From Anaerolentibacter hominis (lineage in GTDB: Bacteria; Bacillota; Clostridia; Lachnospirales; Lachnospiraceae): a stretch of DNA of 64,000 nt. The stretch lies in the NCBI RefSeq assembly GCF_032380675.1, contig NZ_JAWDIX010000001.1, positions 434,001 to 498,000 of the forward strand, in the 5' to 3' direction. Positions 24,605-34,128 of the stretch are shown one piece after another. The position numbers and the translations under genes were made by a program. Each line of letters begins with the position of its first letter. The first letter of the stretch is position 1. The notes below the pieces were generated by a model. That model saw only the letters and a list, made by a program, of their open reading frames with translations, made no database searches and was not told the origin of the DNA.

Positions 24605-26062
24605 ATGGAAAGACAGACGGTAAAAATCGGTTTCGCACCTACGAAACGAGATGTGTTTAATCATCCGGAAGCATTTGAAGTACGTGACGCTATCCGCAGC
24701 CGTATTAACGACTGGCGTATGGATATCGTAGAAATTGTGGACATCGACGATGTGACGCCAAAGGGAATTGTGGAGACAGAAGACGATGCCCTTGCGGTAA
24801 TTGAGAAGTTTAAAAAAGAAGAGGTGGCGGGCATCTTCGCACCTCACTGTAATTTCGGCAGCGAGGGAAATACAACACTGATCGCCAGAGCTCTTCAGGT
24901 GCCGTTCCTGCTGTGGGGTCCCAGAGACAATGATCCGATGGCAAATTCCGACACGAAGTCAAGCTCCGTGGGCCGTACGAGAGATTCCCAGTGCGGACTG
25001 TTTGCCACAGGAAAAGCGCTGCGCCGCGCACGTATTCCTTTCACCTATATTCCCAACACGGATCTGGATGAAGGAACTCTGGAAAACGGGTTTAAGGGCT
25101 TTGCAGCGGTAGCGGCTGTAGTAAAAGCATTTAAGGAAACAAAGGTGCTGCAGATCGGTACCCGTCCTGATCCTTTCTGGACGACGATGTGCAATGAAGG
25201 CGAGCTGTACGAGAGGTTCGGCATCCGTGTATTCCCGATGAATCTGATTGACATGAAGCAGGAGGCAGATGCGATCCGTGCAAATAAACCGGAAGAAGTA
25301 AAAGCTGCGGTAGAGAAGATATGCAGCATGACAAAACCGGTGGGCATTGATGAGGCGGGCCTTGAAAATATGGCGGTTTACTATCTTACCCTGCAGAGTC
25401 TGTGCGATAAGTACAAATGCAATGCTGCGGCAGTGAGCTGCTGGGGACCGTTTGCAAGAACAATGGGCGCTTCCGCCTGTGCGGTAAACGGTTATGTGAC
25501 CGATCTTGGAATCCCGGTTGGCTGTGAACTGGATATTCATGGTGTTATCAGTTCCCGTATGATCCAGGCGGCGGCTCTGTACACCGATCCGGTATTCTTC
25601 GCGGATCTGACAATCCGTCATCCTTATAATGACAACGCGGAATTACTCTGGCACTGCGGTAACTTCCCGCCTTCTCTGGCAGGAGATTATGAGAAACGTA
25701 CGGTTTTGGATTCTGAGAGCAATGGAGCGAAATGCCCGGGACGAAGTCATTTTGAGCTGAAACGGGGAGATATTACCGTCTGCAGATTTGATGGAGACAA
25801 CGGAGAATACAGTTTGTTTATTGGAGAAGGCAAAGGAGTGGAAGGCCCGGAGACAAACGGTACTTACTGCTGGCTGGAAGTAGACGATTGGGTTGCATGG
25901 GAAGAAAAACTGGTGACAGGCCCGTATATTCATCACTCTTCCAGTACCTATGGCAAACTGGCGCCTATTTTGCACGAGGCTTGTAAATATCTGGGTATTA
26001 CACCTGATCCGGCTGGACCGACTGAAAAAGAAATTCAGGAGTTCTGGAGAGGACGCAGATAA
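24605..26062 (+). CDS. L-fucose/L-arabinose isomerase-fold protein, first of three
   Basis: Probable metal-dependent aldose-ketose isomerase, 485 aa (E. coli FucI is about 590). The N-terminal half has Rossmann-like segments (VKIGFAPTKR at 6-15; DSQCGLFATG at 127-136). The C-terminal half has candidate metal/catalytic residues: E308 and D310 in CELDIHG, H350 in LLWHCG, and an HH pair in GPYIHHSS near 447. AAGGAG precedes ATG 24605. It is clearly related to the gene at 31645 (shared DSQCGLFAT, DLTIR-P, ELLWHCG) and more distantly to the gene at 26531. The substrate is unknown. Confidence 0.82.
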   Translation: MERQTVKIGFAPTKRDVFNHPEAFEVRDAIRSRINDWRMDIVEIVDIDDVTPKGIVETEDDALAVIEKFKKEEVAGIFAPHCNFGSEGNTTLIARALQVPFLLWGPRDNDPMANSDTKSSSVGRTRDSQCGLFATGKALRRARIPFTYIPNTDLDEGTLENGFKGFAAVAAVVKAFKETKVLQIGTRPDPFWTTMCNEGELYERFGIRVFPMNLIDMKQEADAIRANKPEEVKAAVEKICSMTKPVGIDEAGLENMAVYYLTLQSLCDKYKCNAAAVSCWGPFARTMGASACAVNGYVTDLGIPVGCELDIHGVISSRMIQAAALYTDPVFFADLTIRHPYNDNAELLWHCGNFPPSLAGDYEKRTVLDSESNGAKCPGRSHFELKRGDITVCRFDGDNGEYSLFIGEGKGVEGPETNGTYCWLEVDDWVAWEEKLVTGPYIHHSSSTYGKLAPILHEACKYLGITPDPAGPTEKEIQEFWRGRR

Positions 26063-26303
26063 CGGATAGATACATCAGCGGCTGAAACAGGTAACATTTG
26101 ATATCTCAATCTCAACCAGACAAAACATAGATTTGGAGTTTTACTGGTCCATGTGCGGCGGCAAATGGAAATACAAGCGTTTTTCGCTTGCCGCTGTACG
26201 TGGAAATAAAGGGACGCACTTTGAAGTCTTAGACCGGGACGGGTCAGGGCAATGGTCTGCTGTCTGTCTGCGTAAGATAACGGGGGCAAACGGCGGACCA
26301 ATT

Positions 26304-26470
26304 TTCTTACATAGGAAAGTTCTGCAAACTTTCCTATGTAAGAACAAACCATGCTATGCGAAATCGCGTAAGAGGAGAAAGTCAGCTAAGCTGACTACGC
26401 GCGGCGTGCAAAGCGCGCAAGCCCCTCATGGGTGAGGGGAAGGGGAGCAAAGGTGGGCTTGCCCACTTTG
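26304..26470. repeat. palindromic intergenic repeat, family A, copy 2
   Basis: The palindrome TTACATAGGAAAGTT / inverse complement (26307-26341, loop CTGCA) is identical to copy 1 in its arms. It continues with the shared CTATGCG-AATCGCGTAAGAGG and GTCAGC-TAA-GCTGAC blocks. Copy 2 then has extra hairpins: CCCCTCA-TGGG-TGAGGGG and GTGGGC-TT-GCCCAC. It lies between two isomerase genes of one operon, so it is transcribed. The rest of the 26063-26530 gap shows a CAAGCG-TTTTT-CGCTTG hairpin near 26172 and nothing else. Confidence 0.72.
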
Positions 26471-26530
26471 TTCTTAATATCATTTTCGCCGGAACGGTTC
26501 AGGCGGAAGAGTAGAATGGGAGGAAACATA

Positions 26531-28036
26531 ATGAAGAATATTCCTGAAGTTAAACTTGGGATTATTGCTGTAAGCCGCGGAGGCTTTTCCCTCAGTTTGG
26601 CCCAGGGCCGAAGAGAGGCTGTGGTGGCGGCATATACAAAAAAGGGGAGAGAAGTATATGAATGCCCTGTAATTGTAGAAAATGAAGAACAGATGTTAGA
26701 AGCGGTAGAAAGGGTAAAAGCGGCGGGATGCAACGCTTTGACCGTATACTTGGGAAACTTCGGGCCTGAGACGCCGGAGACACTGATCGCCCGGTATTTT
26801 GACGGTCCGGTTATGTATGTGGCGGCAGAAGAAGAGACGACGGAACAGCTGGATGACGGCAACCGGAGAGGGGACGCTTACTGCGGTATGCTCAACGCAA
26901 GCTATAACCTGGCGCTGAGAAATTTAAAGGCGTATATTCCGGAAGACCCCTGCTGCAGTCCGGAAGAAATAGCAGATCGAATGGAGGAATTCCTGCCGGT
27001 AGCCAGAGCGATCATCGGATTAAGAAAATTAAAAATTATTACCTTCGGACCCCGGCCGTCTGATTTCATGGCCTGCAACGCACCGATCAAGCAGCTTCAC
27101 AATATCGGGGTGGAAATAGAAGAAAACTCGGAGCTGGATCTTTGGCTGGCATATGTGGCCCATGAAAACGACCGGCGGATTCCGGAAGTGATCAAAGAGA
27201 TAGAGGAAGAACTGGGTGAAAATAACAGTGTTCCCAAGATTGTGCCGAAGCTGGCGCAGTTCGAGCTCACTTTGCTGGACTGGTCGAAGGAGCATAAGGG
27301 AGCCAGGGAGTATGTGGTATTTGCTAACAAGTGCTGGCCGTCGTTTAAAAAACAGTTTGGCTTTGCACCATGTTATATTAACGGCCGGCTGGCGGCAAAA
27401 GGAATGCCGGTATCCTGCGAGGTAGATGTTTACGGGGCATTGAGCGAATACATAGCATCGTGTTTAAGTGAAGACGCGGTATCCCTGATTGATATCAATA
27501 ATACGGTTCCCTCCGATATGTACAAAGAACACATAGAAGGAACTTATCCCTATGGTTATAAAGAAGTGTTTATGGGATTCCATTGCGGCAACGCACCGGT
27601 ATGCAAGATGGCCAAGTATAACCTGACAAGCCAGAAAGTGCGGGTGAAGGGCCCGGCCTACGATTATCTGGTATCTATATCAGGAGGGGCACTGGACGGG
27701 GACTATGCGGCAAGTGACATGACCCTGTTCCGGCTTCAGTGTACGGCAGATGGAAAGCTGCGTTCCTATGTGGCACAGGGAGAAATTCTGCCGGTCGAGT
27801 GTCATTCGTATGGCAGCATCGGCGTGTACGCGGTGCCTGAGATGGGACGGTTCTACCGTCATGTACTGATTGAGCGCAATTATCCCCATCATGCGGCGGT
27901 AGCGTTCGGTCATTACGGCAAAGAGGTAGTGGATGTATTCCGGTATCTGGGAGTGGAAGAGATTATGTTCAATCAGCCGAAGGAGCTGCCGTATCCTACG
28001 GAAAACCCCTTTATCTGGGCAAAGAACAGAATGTAA
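26531..28036 (+). CDS. fucose/arabinose isomerase-fold protein, second and most divergent
   Basis: Probable sugar isomerase of 501 aa. Compared with its two neighbours the core is kept in altered form: CEVDVYG replaces CELDIHG, GFHCGNAP replaces LLWHCG, and NYPHHAAVAF carries the HH pair. The N-terminus reads EVKLGIIAVSRGGFS instead of VKIGFAP, closer to classical FucI/AraA relatives. GGAGG precedes ATG 26531; a longer in-frame start runs into the upstream repeat. It may act on a different sugar or later step, or form a hetero-oligomer with the others (inference). Confidence 0.8.
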   Translation: MKNIPEVKLGIIAVSRGGFSLSLAQGRREAVVAAYTKKGREVYECPVIVENEEQMLEAVERVKAAGCNALTVYLGNFGPETPETLIARYFDGPVMYVAAEEETTEQLDDGNRRGDAYCGMLNASYNLALRNLKAYIPEDPCCSPEEIADRMEEFLPVARAIIGLRKLKIITFGPRPSDFMACNAPIKQLHNIGVEIEENSELDLWLAYVAHENDRRIPEVIKEIEEELGENNSVPKIVPKLAQFELTLLDWSKEHKGAREYVVFANKCWPSFKKQFGFAPCYINGRLAAKGMPVSCEVDVYGALSEYIASCLSEDAVSLIDINNTVPSDMYKEHIEGTYPYGYKEVFMGFHCGNAPVCKMAKYNLTSQKVRVKGPAYDYLVSISGGALDGDYAASDMTLFRLQCTADGKLRSYVAQGEILPVECHSYGSIGVYAVPEMGRFYRHVLIERNYPHHAAVAFGHYGKEVVDVFRYLGVEEIMFNQPKELPYPTENPFIWAKNRM

Positions 28037-28092
28037 TTTCCGTACAGCGGGACCGGTGCGGCGGCTGCCGCACCGGAGGATAAGGAGGGCTT

Positions 28093-29148
28093 ATGGGAAT
28101 AACAGTCAGCAGTTTTGGCTCGGTAAACGGAAAAAACGCCAGCCTCTATATAATAGAAAACAGTCAGGGAATGACAGTAGCTGTGAGCGACTTTGGAGCT
28201 ACCCTGGTAAGTATTCTGGTACCTGACCGGAACGGACAGAACGGGGATGTGGTGCTTGGCTATGACTCCGCCGGGGAATACATGGATGGAGCAGGAAGCT
28301 TCGGCGCTACCATCGGCCGCAGCGGCAACCGGATCGCCGGGGCGGGTTTTAGCCTGAACGGTACCGAGTACCGCCTGAATGCCAATGACGGCTGCAATAA
28401 TCTGCACAGCGGGCCGGACGGTTACCACAAACGGATGTGGACCGCCAGAATCGAAGAAGCAGATAACATGGTAGTATTCGGGCTGGACAGCCCGGACGGG
28501 GATCAGGGGATGCCCGGAAGATTTCAGGTGGAAGTAAGCTACCGCCTTCGGGAGGATAATGGACTGGAGATCCGCTACCACGGCATACCAGATCAGGATA
28601 CGCTGGCCAATATGACCAACCACAGCTATTTCAACCTGGCCGGGCATGACGCGGGCAGCGCCATGGGACAGATGCTTTGGCTGGACGCGGATTTCTATAC
28701 ACCTTTTGCGGGCGAAGACGGGATTCCCGACGGCAGAATCCTTCCGGTTGCAGGAACTCCTTTGGACTTTACGGTTAGCAAAACAGTCGGGCAGGATGTG
28801 GACAGCGGATTTGACCAGATTGTAATGCGGGGCGGATATGACCACAACCTGGTTCTCAACCATCAGGAAGAGGGGCTGCGCAAATTCGCGGTTCTCTCCG
28901 ATCCGGCCACCGGGAGAGTCATGACCTGCTATACCGATTGCCCGGGCGTACAGCTTTACAGCGGCAACGGTCTGGGGAACAAACCGCAGAAGGGGAAAGG
29001 AGGCGCCGTGTACGGGCTGCGTGCCGGAGTCTGTCTGGAAACACAATATTATCCCAATGCCGTGAATGAGCCGGCGTTTCCAAGTCCGGTCTGCCCGGCG
29101 GGAAAAGAATATGATTCCAGAACAGTATTTGTATTTTCGGTAAACTAA
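28093..29148 (+). CDS. galM: aldose 1-epimerase (mutarotase)
   Basis: Interconverts alpha and beta anomers of an aldose so that the isomerase receives the right form; 351 aa. The GalM catalytic His lies in NHSYFNLAG near residue 177 and the catalytic Glu in CLETQYYPNAVNEP near 316. The FGATLVSILVPDR opening is also typical. AAGGAGG precedes ATG 28093. It stands in the sugar operon between isomerase genes and the kinase. Confidence 0.92.
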   Translation: MGITVSSFGSVNGKNASLYIIENSQGMTVAVSDFGATLVSILVPDRNGQNGDVVLGYDSAGEYMDGAGSFGATIGRSGNRIAGAGFSLNGTEYRLNANDGCNNLHSGPDGYHKRMWTARIEEADNMVVFGLDSPDGDQGMPGRFQVEVSYRLREDNGLEIRYHGIPDQDTLANMTNHSYFNLAGHDAGSAMGQMLWLDADFYTPFAGEDGIPDGRILPVAGTPLDFTVSKTVGQDVDSGFDQIVMRGGYDHNLVLNHQEEGLRKFAVLSDPATGRVMTCYTDCPGVQLYSGNGLGNKPQKGKGGAVYGLRAGVCLETQYYPNAVNEPAFPSPVCPAGKEYDSRTVFVFSVN

Positions 29149-29190
29149 GTTTAAAATAAAAGAAAAGGCGCTTTAGAATGGAGGAAAGCT

Positions 29191-29490
29191 ATGAGTACGC
29201 AGACAGATCATAGAGAAAGAAAAGAAACGAAGGGAAGGATTCCATTCAGCACCTGGCTCATCCTGGGTTTCTTTTATCTTGTTTATCAGATTTTTACATT
29301 TGCTAAAGGACTTATAACCCATCAAATTGAGGCTTCTCTCGTGACGCCGGCGATTATTGCTACTGTCGTCTTAAGCCTCTGCGCAGCGGTTCTTGCCTTT
29401 CTTGCCTTCCGCAGCCTGAGGCAGGGAACAAAGAGAAAGAACAGAATAGAATTGGAGGAAAATAATAATGAAAATTCAGAAAGTAACTGA
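29191..29490 (+). CDS. small two-TM membrane protein of the sugar operon
   Basis: A 99-aa protein with two hydrophobic helices (about 19-40 and 50-71), a charged N-terminus and an Asn/Glu-rich tail. No family recognised. GGAGG precedes ATG 29191. It overlaps the next gene by 23 nt, and that gene's ribosome site lies inside it, so translation is probably coupled. A transporter accessory or membrane tether is possible; nothing in the sequence decides this. Confidence 0.6.
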   Translation: MSTQTDHRERKETKGRIPFSTWLILGFFYLVYQIFTFAKGLITHQIEASLVTPAIIATVVLSLCAAVLAFLAFRSLRQGTKRKNRIELEENNNENSESN

Positions 29491-30085
29491 TCCGTCATTT
29501 CGTAAATATGGACGTATTATTGATGATTATGATTTAGACGCCCTGCAGAAAGCAATGGAGGAAACGCCATGTCCGGAGGACAGAACCATATACGTAGCAT
29601 CCTCACCGGAACTGGAAGCACTGGAAATTGCGGCAATTATGCAGGATGCCATTTACGGAGGCCTTCCGGCACAGATGGGCTTTTGCAATGGCAGCAACCA
29701 TAAATTAAACGCTCTGGAATATCATCGTTCTTCAGAAATTAATTATGCCGCAACAGATTTGATCCTTCAGCTGGGATGGCAGCCTGACATTACGGATGAT
29801 TACCAGTATGATACCAACAAGGTGGAAGCGTTCCTGATTCCAAAGGGAACGATGATCGAAGTGTATGCCACAACCCTTCACTATGCGCCCAGCTGCGCAG
29901 GGGATACACCGTTTCGCTGCATGGTTGCTCTTCCAAGAGATACGAACCTGCCTCTGGATATCAAACCGACCATGGGCAAAGAAGATGTACTGCTGACAGG
30001 AAAAAACAAATGGCGTATCTGCCATCCGGATGCAGGCATTGAGGGCGGATACAATGGCATGACAGGACCGAATCACGAGGTCTGA
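29468..30085 (+). CDS. DUF4867 family protein
   Basis: A 205-aa cytoplasmic protein that I recognise as the DUF4867 type, distantly cupin-like (compare ureidoglycolate-lyase-type FRKYGRII openings). Conserved-looking segments are DPSFRKYGRII (8-18), MGFCNGSNHKLNALEYHRSSEI (near 71-92, in pieces) and IPKGTMIEVYATTLHYAP. The His and Glu residues there could bind a metal. In this locus it stands before the FGGY kinase, and a role in sugar isomerisation or epimerisation is a reasonable guess. No activity is assigned. Confidence 0.7.
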   Translation: MKIQKVTDPSFRKYGRIIDDYDLDALQKAMEETPCPEDRTIYVASSPELEALEIAAIMQDAIYGGLPAQMGFCNGSNHKLNALEYHRSSEINYAATDLILQLGWQPDITDDYQYDTNKVEAFLIPKGTMIEVYATTLHYAPSCAGDTPFRCMVALPRDTNLPLDIKPTMGKEDVLLTGKNKWRICHPDAGIEGGYNGMTGPNHEV

Positions 30086-30100
30086 AAGGAGAGCGCCGCT

Positions 30101-31618
30101 ATGGATTATTTCTTGGGAGTCGATGTAGGAACGACGAATATTAAGGCAGCAGTTTTTAATCTGGACGGAGATCTGATTGCCTACCACAGTGTGGGAAATG
30201 TTATCCATCATCCGACGCCGGATGAAAGCGAATTTTACGCGGATGAAATCTGGGAGAATCTTTGTACCTGTATTCAGACAGTTGCGAAGGAGGCGGGAGC
30301 AGAGAATATCCGGGCGATTGCAGCTTCATCCATGGCGGAGAGCGGCGTGCCGATAGATCGGGAGGGAAAGCCTTTATATCCTATTATAGCCTGGTATGAT
30401 GAGAGAACCGCGCCCCAGATGGAGGAACTGGATCAGATTCTGGGCGCCAGAAGGATTTATTCCATCACGGGACAAATTCTCTCAGCCAAATACGGGCTGT
30501 GCAAGATGATGTGGATCAATGAGAAGCATCCGGACGTTATGAAGAAGGCGGACCGGTGGCTGTCCGTTCAGGACTTTGTTATTTACCGCCTGACCGGAGA
30601 ATATGCTACGGATTACACCACTGCAGGACGTACCTTATGCTTCGATATCAATAAATTAGATTGGTCGGACGAAATTATGGAAGCCGTGGGGCTCTCAACG
30701 AAACTTATGGCGAAGCCTTATCCGGGCGGAGAAAAAGTAGGGGCTCTGTCCGAAGCCGGGGCGGCGGCCACCGGCCTGCTGCCGGGAACGGCAGTGGTGA
30801 CCGGGGGACATGATCACTGCTGCGCCGCAATCGGAATTAATATATTTGAGGACGGAGCTGTTCTGGATTCCATGGGGACCTCGGAGGTTCTGATGGCCGC
30901 CACGGATCAGCTGGTTCTAAGCGATGAAACCTTCAGACGCCGTTATGCTGTTTATCCTCACTGCGGGAAAAAGATTTACCGGATTCTGTCTTCCAACCCA
31001 TCCTGCGGCTCTACTATTGAGTGGATTTTTAAAACCATAGGGACGGATTTTGCGGAGAAGGCTGAACAGGACGGCCAGTCTAAATTCTATCACATGGAGC
31101 AGGCCGCTGCAAAGAAAAACGGAGAGGGGCTTTTCTTCTTTCCGCTGATCAGAGGGTGCCTGGATGACCAGTATGCGAAGGGGGTTTACTGGGGACTTAA
31201 GGATACTCATGATCAGGGGGATATGGTCAATGCGGTGATAAATGGTATTTGCTATGAAGTAAAGCGGCATCTGGAAGATTATGGGCGGATTCTGGGAGGC
31301 ACCTATAATAAGCTGCGGATCGTGGGCGGAATAGCAAAATCGGATTATATTATGCAGAGGAAAGCCGACATTAATGAAAAGAGGACGGAAGTGCCGGTGA
31401 ACAGGGAATCGGCCTGCTTTGGAGCCGCGCTGCTGGCGGCGATCGGGTCTGGTTACCTGACCTTTGATGAGCTGGAGAAGTATTATAAATGTGCGAAAGC
31501 TTATGATACCCATCCGGAGACGATCAGCCGGGAGAACTTTGAGGAATATGTATTCTTGAGAGAGAGGGTTCTGGATATTTATAAAGAGGCAAGACAGCAT
31601 GGAATCGGAAAGCAGTAG
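30101..31618 (+). CDS. FGGY-family carbohydrate kinase
   Basis: ATP-dependent sugar kinase, 505 aa. It has the N-terminal DVGTTNIKAAVF phosphate loop (8-19), the catalytic Asp in the GHDHCCAA segment near 233-236, and C-terminal SNPSCGSTIEW and RIVGGIAKSDY elements. FGGY kinases phosphorylate ketoses or polyols. Following three isomerase-like genes and preceding a class II aldolase, this enzyme probably makes the ketose phosphate that the aldolase cleaves. GAAAGGAG precedes ATG 30101. Confidence 0.93.
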   Translation: MDYFLGVDVGTTNIKAAVFNLDGDLIAYHSVGNVIHHPTPDESEFYADEIWENLCTCIQTVAKEAGAENIRAIAASSMAESGVPIDREGKPLYPIIAWYDERTAPQMEELDQILGARRIYSITGQILSAKYGLCKMMWINEKHPDVMKKADRWLSVQDFVIYRLTGEYATDYTTAGRTLCFDINKLDWSDEIMEAVGLSTKLMAKPYPGGEKVGALSEAGAAATGLLPGTAVVTGGHDHCCAAIGINIFEDGAVLDSMGTSEVLMAATDQLVLSDETFRRRYAVYPHCGKKIYRILSSNPSCGSTIEWIFKTIGTDFAEKAEQDGQSKFYHMEQAAAKKNGEGLFFFPLIRGCLDDQYAKGVYWGLKDTHDQGDMVNAVINGICYEVKRHLEDYGRILGGTYNKLRIVGGIAKSDYIMQRKADINEKRTEVPVNRESACFGAALLAAIGSGYLTFDELEKYYKCAKAYDTHPETISRENFEEYVFLRERVLDIYKEARQHGIGKQ

Positions 31619-31644
31619 AGTGTTTTAGAAACGGAGGAGAGAGT

Positions 31645-33048
31645 ATGTTAGATTGTTTTACCAAAAGACGTACGGTTAAAATCGGTTTCGCACCGATAAG
31701 AAGAAATCCCCACAACGGCCCCAACTTCAATCTGGAAGAGGCAATTCTCTACAAAAAGGAGATTGAAAAAGCTCTTGGCGAATATGATGTTGAGCTGGTT
31801 ACAATAGATGACACCACAGAAGACGGTTTATTATTCTGTGTGCAGGATGCAGAGCGCGTGGCGAAAAAGTTTATCTCCGAGGAAGTAGACGGCGTCTTTA
31901 TTCCTCATGTTAACTTCGGCTGTGAGGAAGCAGCCGCAAGACTATGTAAAATGGTTGGAAAACCGGTACTGTTATGGGGACCTCAGGATGATATTAAACC
32001 AGATGGATACCGCTACAGAGACAGCCAGTGCGGATTGTTTGCGACATCCAAAATCCTGAATCTGTATGGAGTGCCATTCTCCTACATAGTAAACTGTGAA
32101 GTAACCGCCGCGGAATTTAAAGAAGGATTTGAGAAATTCATCGGTGTATGTTCTGTTATCAAAGCGGCGACCCATATGAGAATCGGACAGATCAGCGTGC
32201 GTCCGGGCCCGTTCTTCTCCGTGAAATATAACGAGATGGAACTGCTGACCAAATTCGGAATTGAAATTGTACCGATCGCCATGTCTGACCTGAAATTTAT
32301 GTTCGACAATTATATGAAAGAAAATGCGGCAAAGGTGGATGAAGAGGCAGCGGTTATGAAAAAGACCCACAACTTTATCGACGTGACCGACGAGCAGGTT
32401 CGAACAATTGTAGGGTTAAAGAGGACGATTGAAGAGTGGGCGTTAAAAGAAAATTTAAACGGTGTGGCAACCATGTGCTGGAAGCCTATGACAGATACCT
32501 TCGGCATCTCAGCCTGCTTTATTCTCAGTGAGATCTGTGACGACGGCCTGCCCTGCATCTGTGAGACCGATGTACACGGTGCAATCGGAGCAGTTCTTAC
32601 GCTGGCAGCGGCCCGCTATACAACACCGATGTTCCTGGCTGACCTGACGATCCGGAATCCGGAGAACAAAAATTCCGAACTTCTGTGGCACTGCGGTGTA
32701 TTCGCCAAGTCCCTGGCAAGAGAGGACAGCACATTAAATGTAGGCGTTCATCATGGGCGTCCGGCAGGTGCGGTAGGCCAGTGGCAGCTGAAAAAGGGCG
32801 ATTTAAATATTGTCCGCTTTGACGGATTTTCCAATGACTACTCTATGTTCCTTGGCAGAGCCAAAGCCATTGACGGCCCATATACCAAAGGCTCCTATGT
32901 CTGGATTGAGGTAGATGACTGGGATAAATGGGAAAAGAAACTGATCTATGGACCTTACATTCATCACTGTGTGGGAATCTATGCAGATGTACTTCCGATT
33001 CTGGAAGAAGCCTGCAGATATCTGCCGGTAAAAGCGGATCTGGTATAA
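31645..33048 (+). CDS. L-fucose/L-arabinose isomerase-fold protein, third
   Basis: Probable isomerase, 467 aa, a paralogue of the gene at 24605. It shares VKIGFAPIRR, RDSQCGLFATS, DLTIRNPENKNSELLWHCG (in part) and the W-EVDDWDKWEKKL-GPYIHH ending. The candidate metal site is CETDVHG plus LLWHCG plus IHH. GGAGGAG precedes ATG 31645. It stands between kinase and aldolase. Two similar and one divergent isomerase in one operon implies either several related substrates or a hetero-complex. Confidence 0.82.
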   Translation: MLDCFTKRRTVKIGFAPIRRNPHNGPNFNLEEAILYKKEIEKALGEYDVELVTIDDTTEDGLLFCVQDAERVAKKFISEEVDGVFIPHVNFGCEEAAARLCKMVGKPVLLWGPQDDIKPDGYRYRDSQCGLFATSKILNLYGVPFSYIVNCEVTAAEFKEGFEKFIGVCSVIKAATHMRIGQISVRPGPFFSVKYNEMELLTKFGIEIVPIAMSDLKFMFDNYMKENAAKVDEEAAVMKKTHNFIDVTDEQVRTIVGLKRTIEEWALKENLNGVATMCWKPMTDTFGISACFILSEICDDGLPCICETDVHGAIGAVLTLAAARYTTPMFLADLTIRNPENKNSELLWHCGVFAKSLAREDSTLNVGVHHGRPAGAVGQWQLKKGDLNIVRFDGFSNDYSMFLGRAKAIDGPYTKGSYVWIEVDDWDKWEKKLIYGPYIHHCVGIYADVLPILEEACRYLPVKADLV

Positions 33049-33057
33049 GGAGATAAC

Positions 33058-33918
33058 ATGGAAGGTATAACAGGAAATACATTAAGAAAGATGCTGAAGG
33101 ATGCGGACGAAGGCGGCTACGCGGTCCCAATGTTCAATTTCTCGGGCCTGCCGGATCTTCTGGGCCTGATGGATGCGGCAAAAGAAATGCACGCACCGGT
33201 TATGTTTGCTTCCGCGTCGATCATGTTTGATGCAATCGATGCGGAAACTCTGGGGGGAATGGGTGTGGCCCAGATGAAGAAAATGGAGACGCCTGCGATT
33301 CTCCATCTGGATCATTCCAATACGGTGGAGCTGTGTAAAGAGGCCATCGACAATGGATATCCTTCTGTTATGATTGATGCGTCCAAACTGAGTCTGGAAG
33401 AAAATATCAGCACCGTAAAACAGGTGGTGGAATATGCTCATCCCAGAAATGTCTTTGTAGAAGGTGAAATTGGTAAAATTAAAGGCCGGGATTATGAAGG
33501 AACCTTTTTGGGAGACGATTTCCTGGTACAGGTGCCGGATGCGGTGGAACTGGTGGAAAAATCCGGGGTGGATTCCCTGGCGGTTGGTATCGGTACCGCA
33601 CATGGTTTCTACCAGGGCAAGCCGGAATTAAACTTTAAGCGTCTGGCCGAGGTGAACGAGGCGGTTTCTATCCCTCTGGTGCTCCACGGGGGAACCGGTA
33701 TACCGGAAGAAGATGTCCGAAAAGCCATCAGCCTGGGCATCAACAAAGTAAATGTAGGAACTCAGATTCGATATACCTATCTGAAAACCGTGCAGGATAT
33801 CCTGAATGAAAAGACGATATCTATACATACAAAGGACATCATCCTGGCAGTCAGAAAAGCGGTGTGTGAGGATGCAAAAAAATGGATCAAGGTATGTATG
33901 GCGGATGGAAAGGCATAA
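33058..33918 (+). CDS. class II (zinc) ketose-bisphosphate aldolase family protein
   Basis: Aldolase of 286 aa that cleaves a ketose phosphate to dihydroxyacetone phosphate plus an aldehyde. The family zinc/catalytic set is present: H83-L-D85-H86, E in VEGEIG near 135, H in GTAHGFY near 181, and H in VLHGGTG near 209. AAGGAG precedes ATG 33058, 9 nt after the isomerase stop. It ends the sugar operon and is followed by a strong terminator. Tagatose/fructose-bisphosphate or ketose-1-phosphate specificity cannot be told from sequence. Confidence 0.9.
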   Translation: MEGITGNTLRKMLKDADEGGYAVPMFNFSGLPDLLGLMDAAKEMHAPVMFASASIMFDAIDAETLGGMGVAQMKKMETPAILHLDHSNTVELCKEAIDNGYPSVMIDASKLSLEENISTVKQVVEYAHPRNVFVEGEIGKIKGRDYEGTFLGDDFLVQVPDAVELVEKSGVDSLAVGIGTAHGFYQGKPELNFKRLAEVNEAVSIPLVLHGGTGIPEEDVRKAISLGINKVNVGTQIRYTYLKTVQDILNEKTISIHTKDIILAVRKAVCEDAKKWIKVCMADGKA

Positions 33919-33937
33919 TATCTCAATTTTCCTTATA

Positions 33938-33976
33938 AAAGACTCCCGGAGGCATTTGCTCCGGGAGTCTTTGCGT
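33938..33976 (+). terminator. terminator of the sugar operon
   Basis: AAAGACTCCCGGAG pairs perfectly with CTCCGGGAGTCTTT around a 7-nt loop. The U-tract is only three T, but the stem is very stable. Confidence 0.85.
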
Positions 33977-33977
33977 G

Positions 33978-34006
33978 TTGTAAAAAGGGGACCGGCATGG
34001 TAAAAT
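33978..34006 (+). promoter_or_regulatory. promoter of the tandem manA-like genes
   Basis: TTGTAA (33978-33983), a 17-bp spacer and TAAAAT (34001-34006) lie 123 nt upstream of the first start. This makes the pair separately transcribed from the sugar operon. Confidence 0.7.
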
Positions 34007-34128
34007 AGAAGCAGTTGTAAAAGGAAGGTTTTTTCGGCTTCCCGGCACTGTGGGAAGAGAGCAGGTCACCCATCGCGCAGGCGATTTGGAACAAAAAATA
34101 TATAGATAGCTTGAGAGGAGACTACATC

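Noticed and set aside
27973..29046. 357-codon frame opposite galM
   Set aside because: Shadow of the mutarotase frame; no start signal and no domain.
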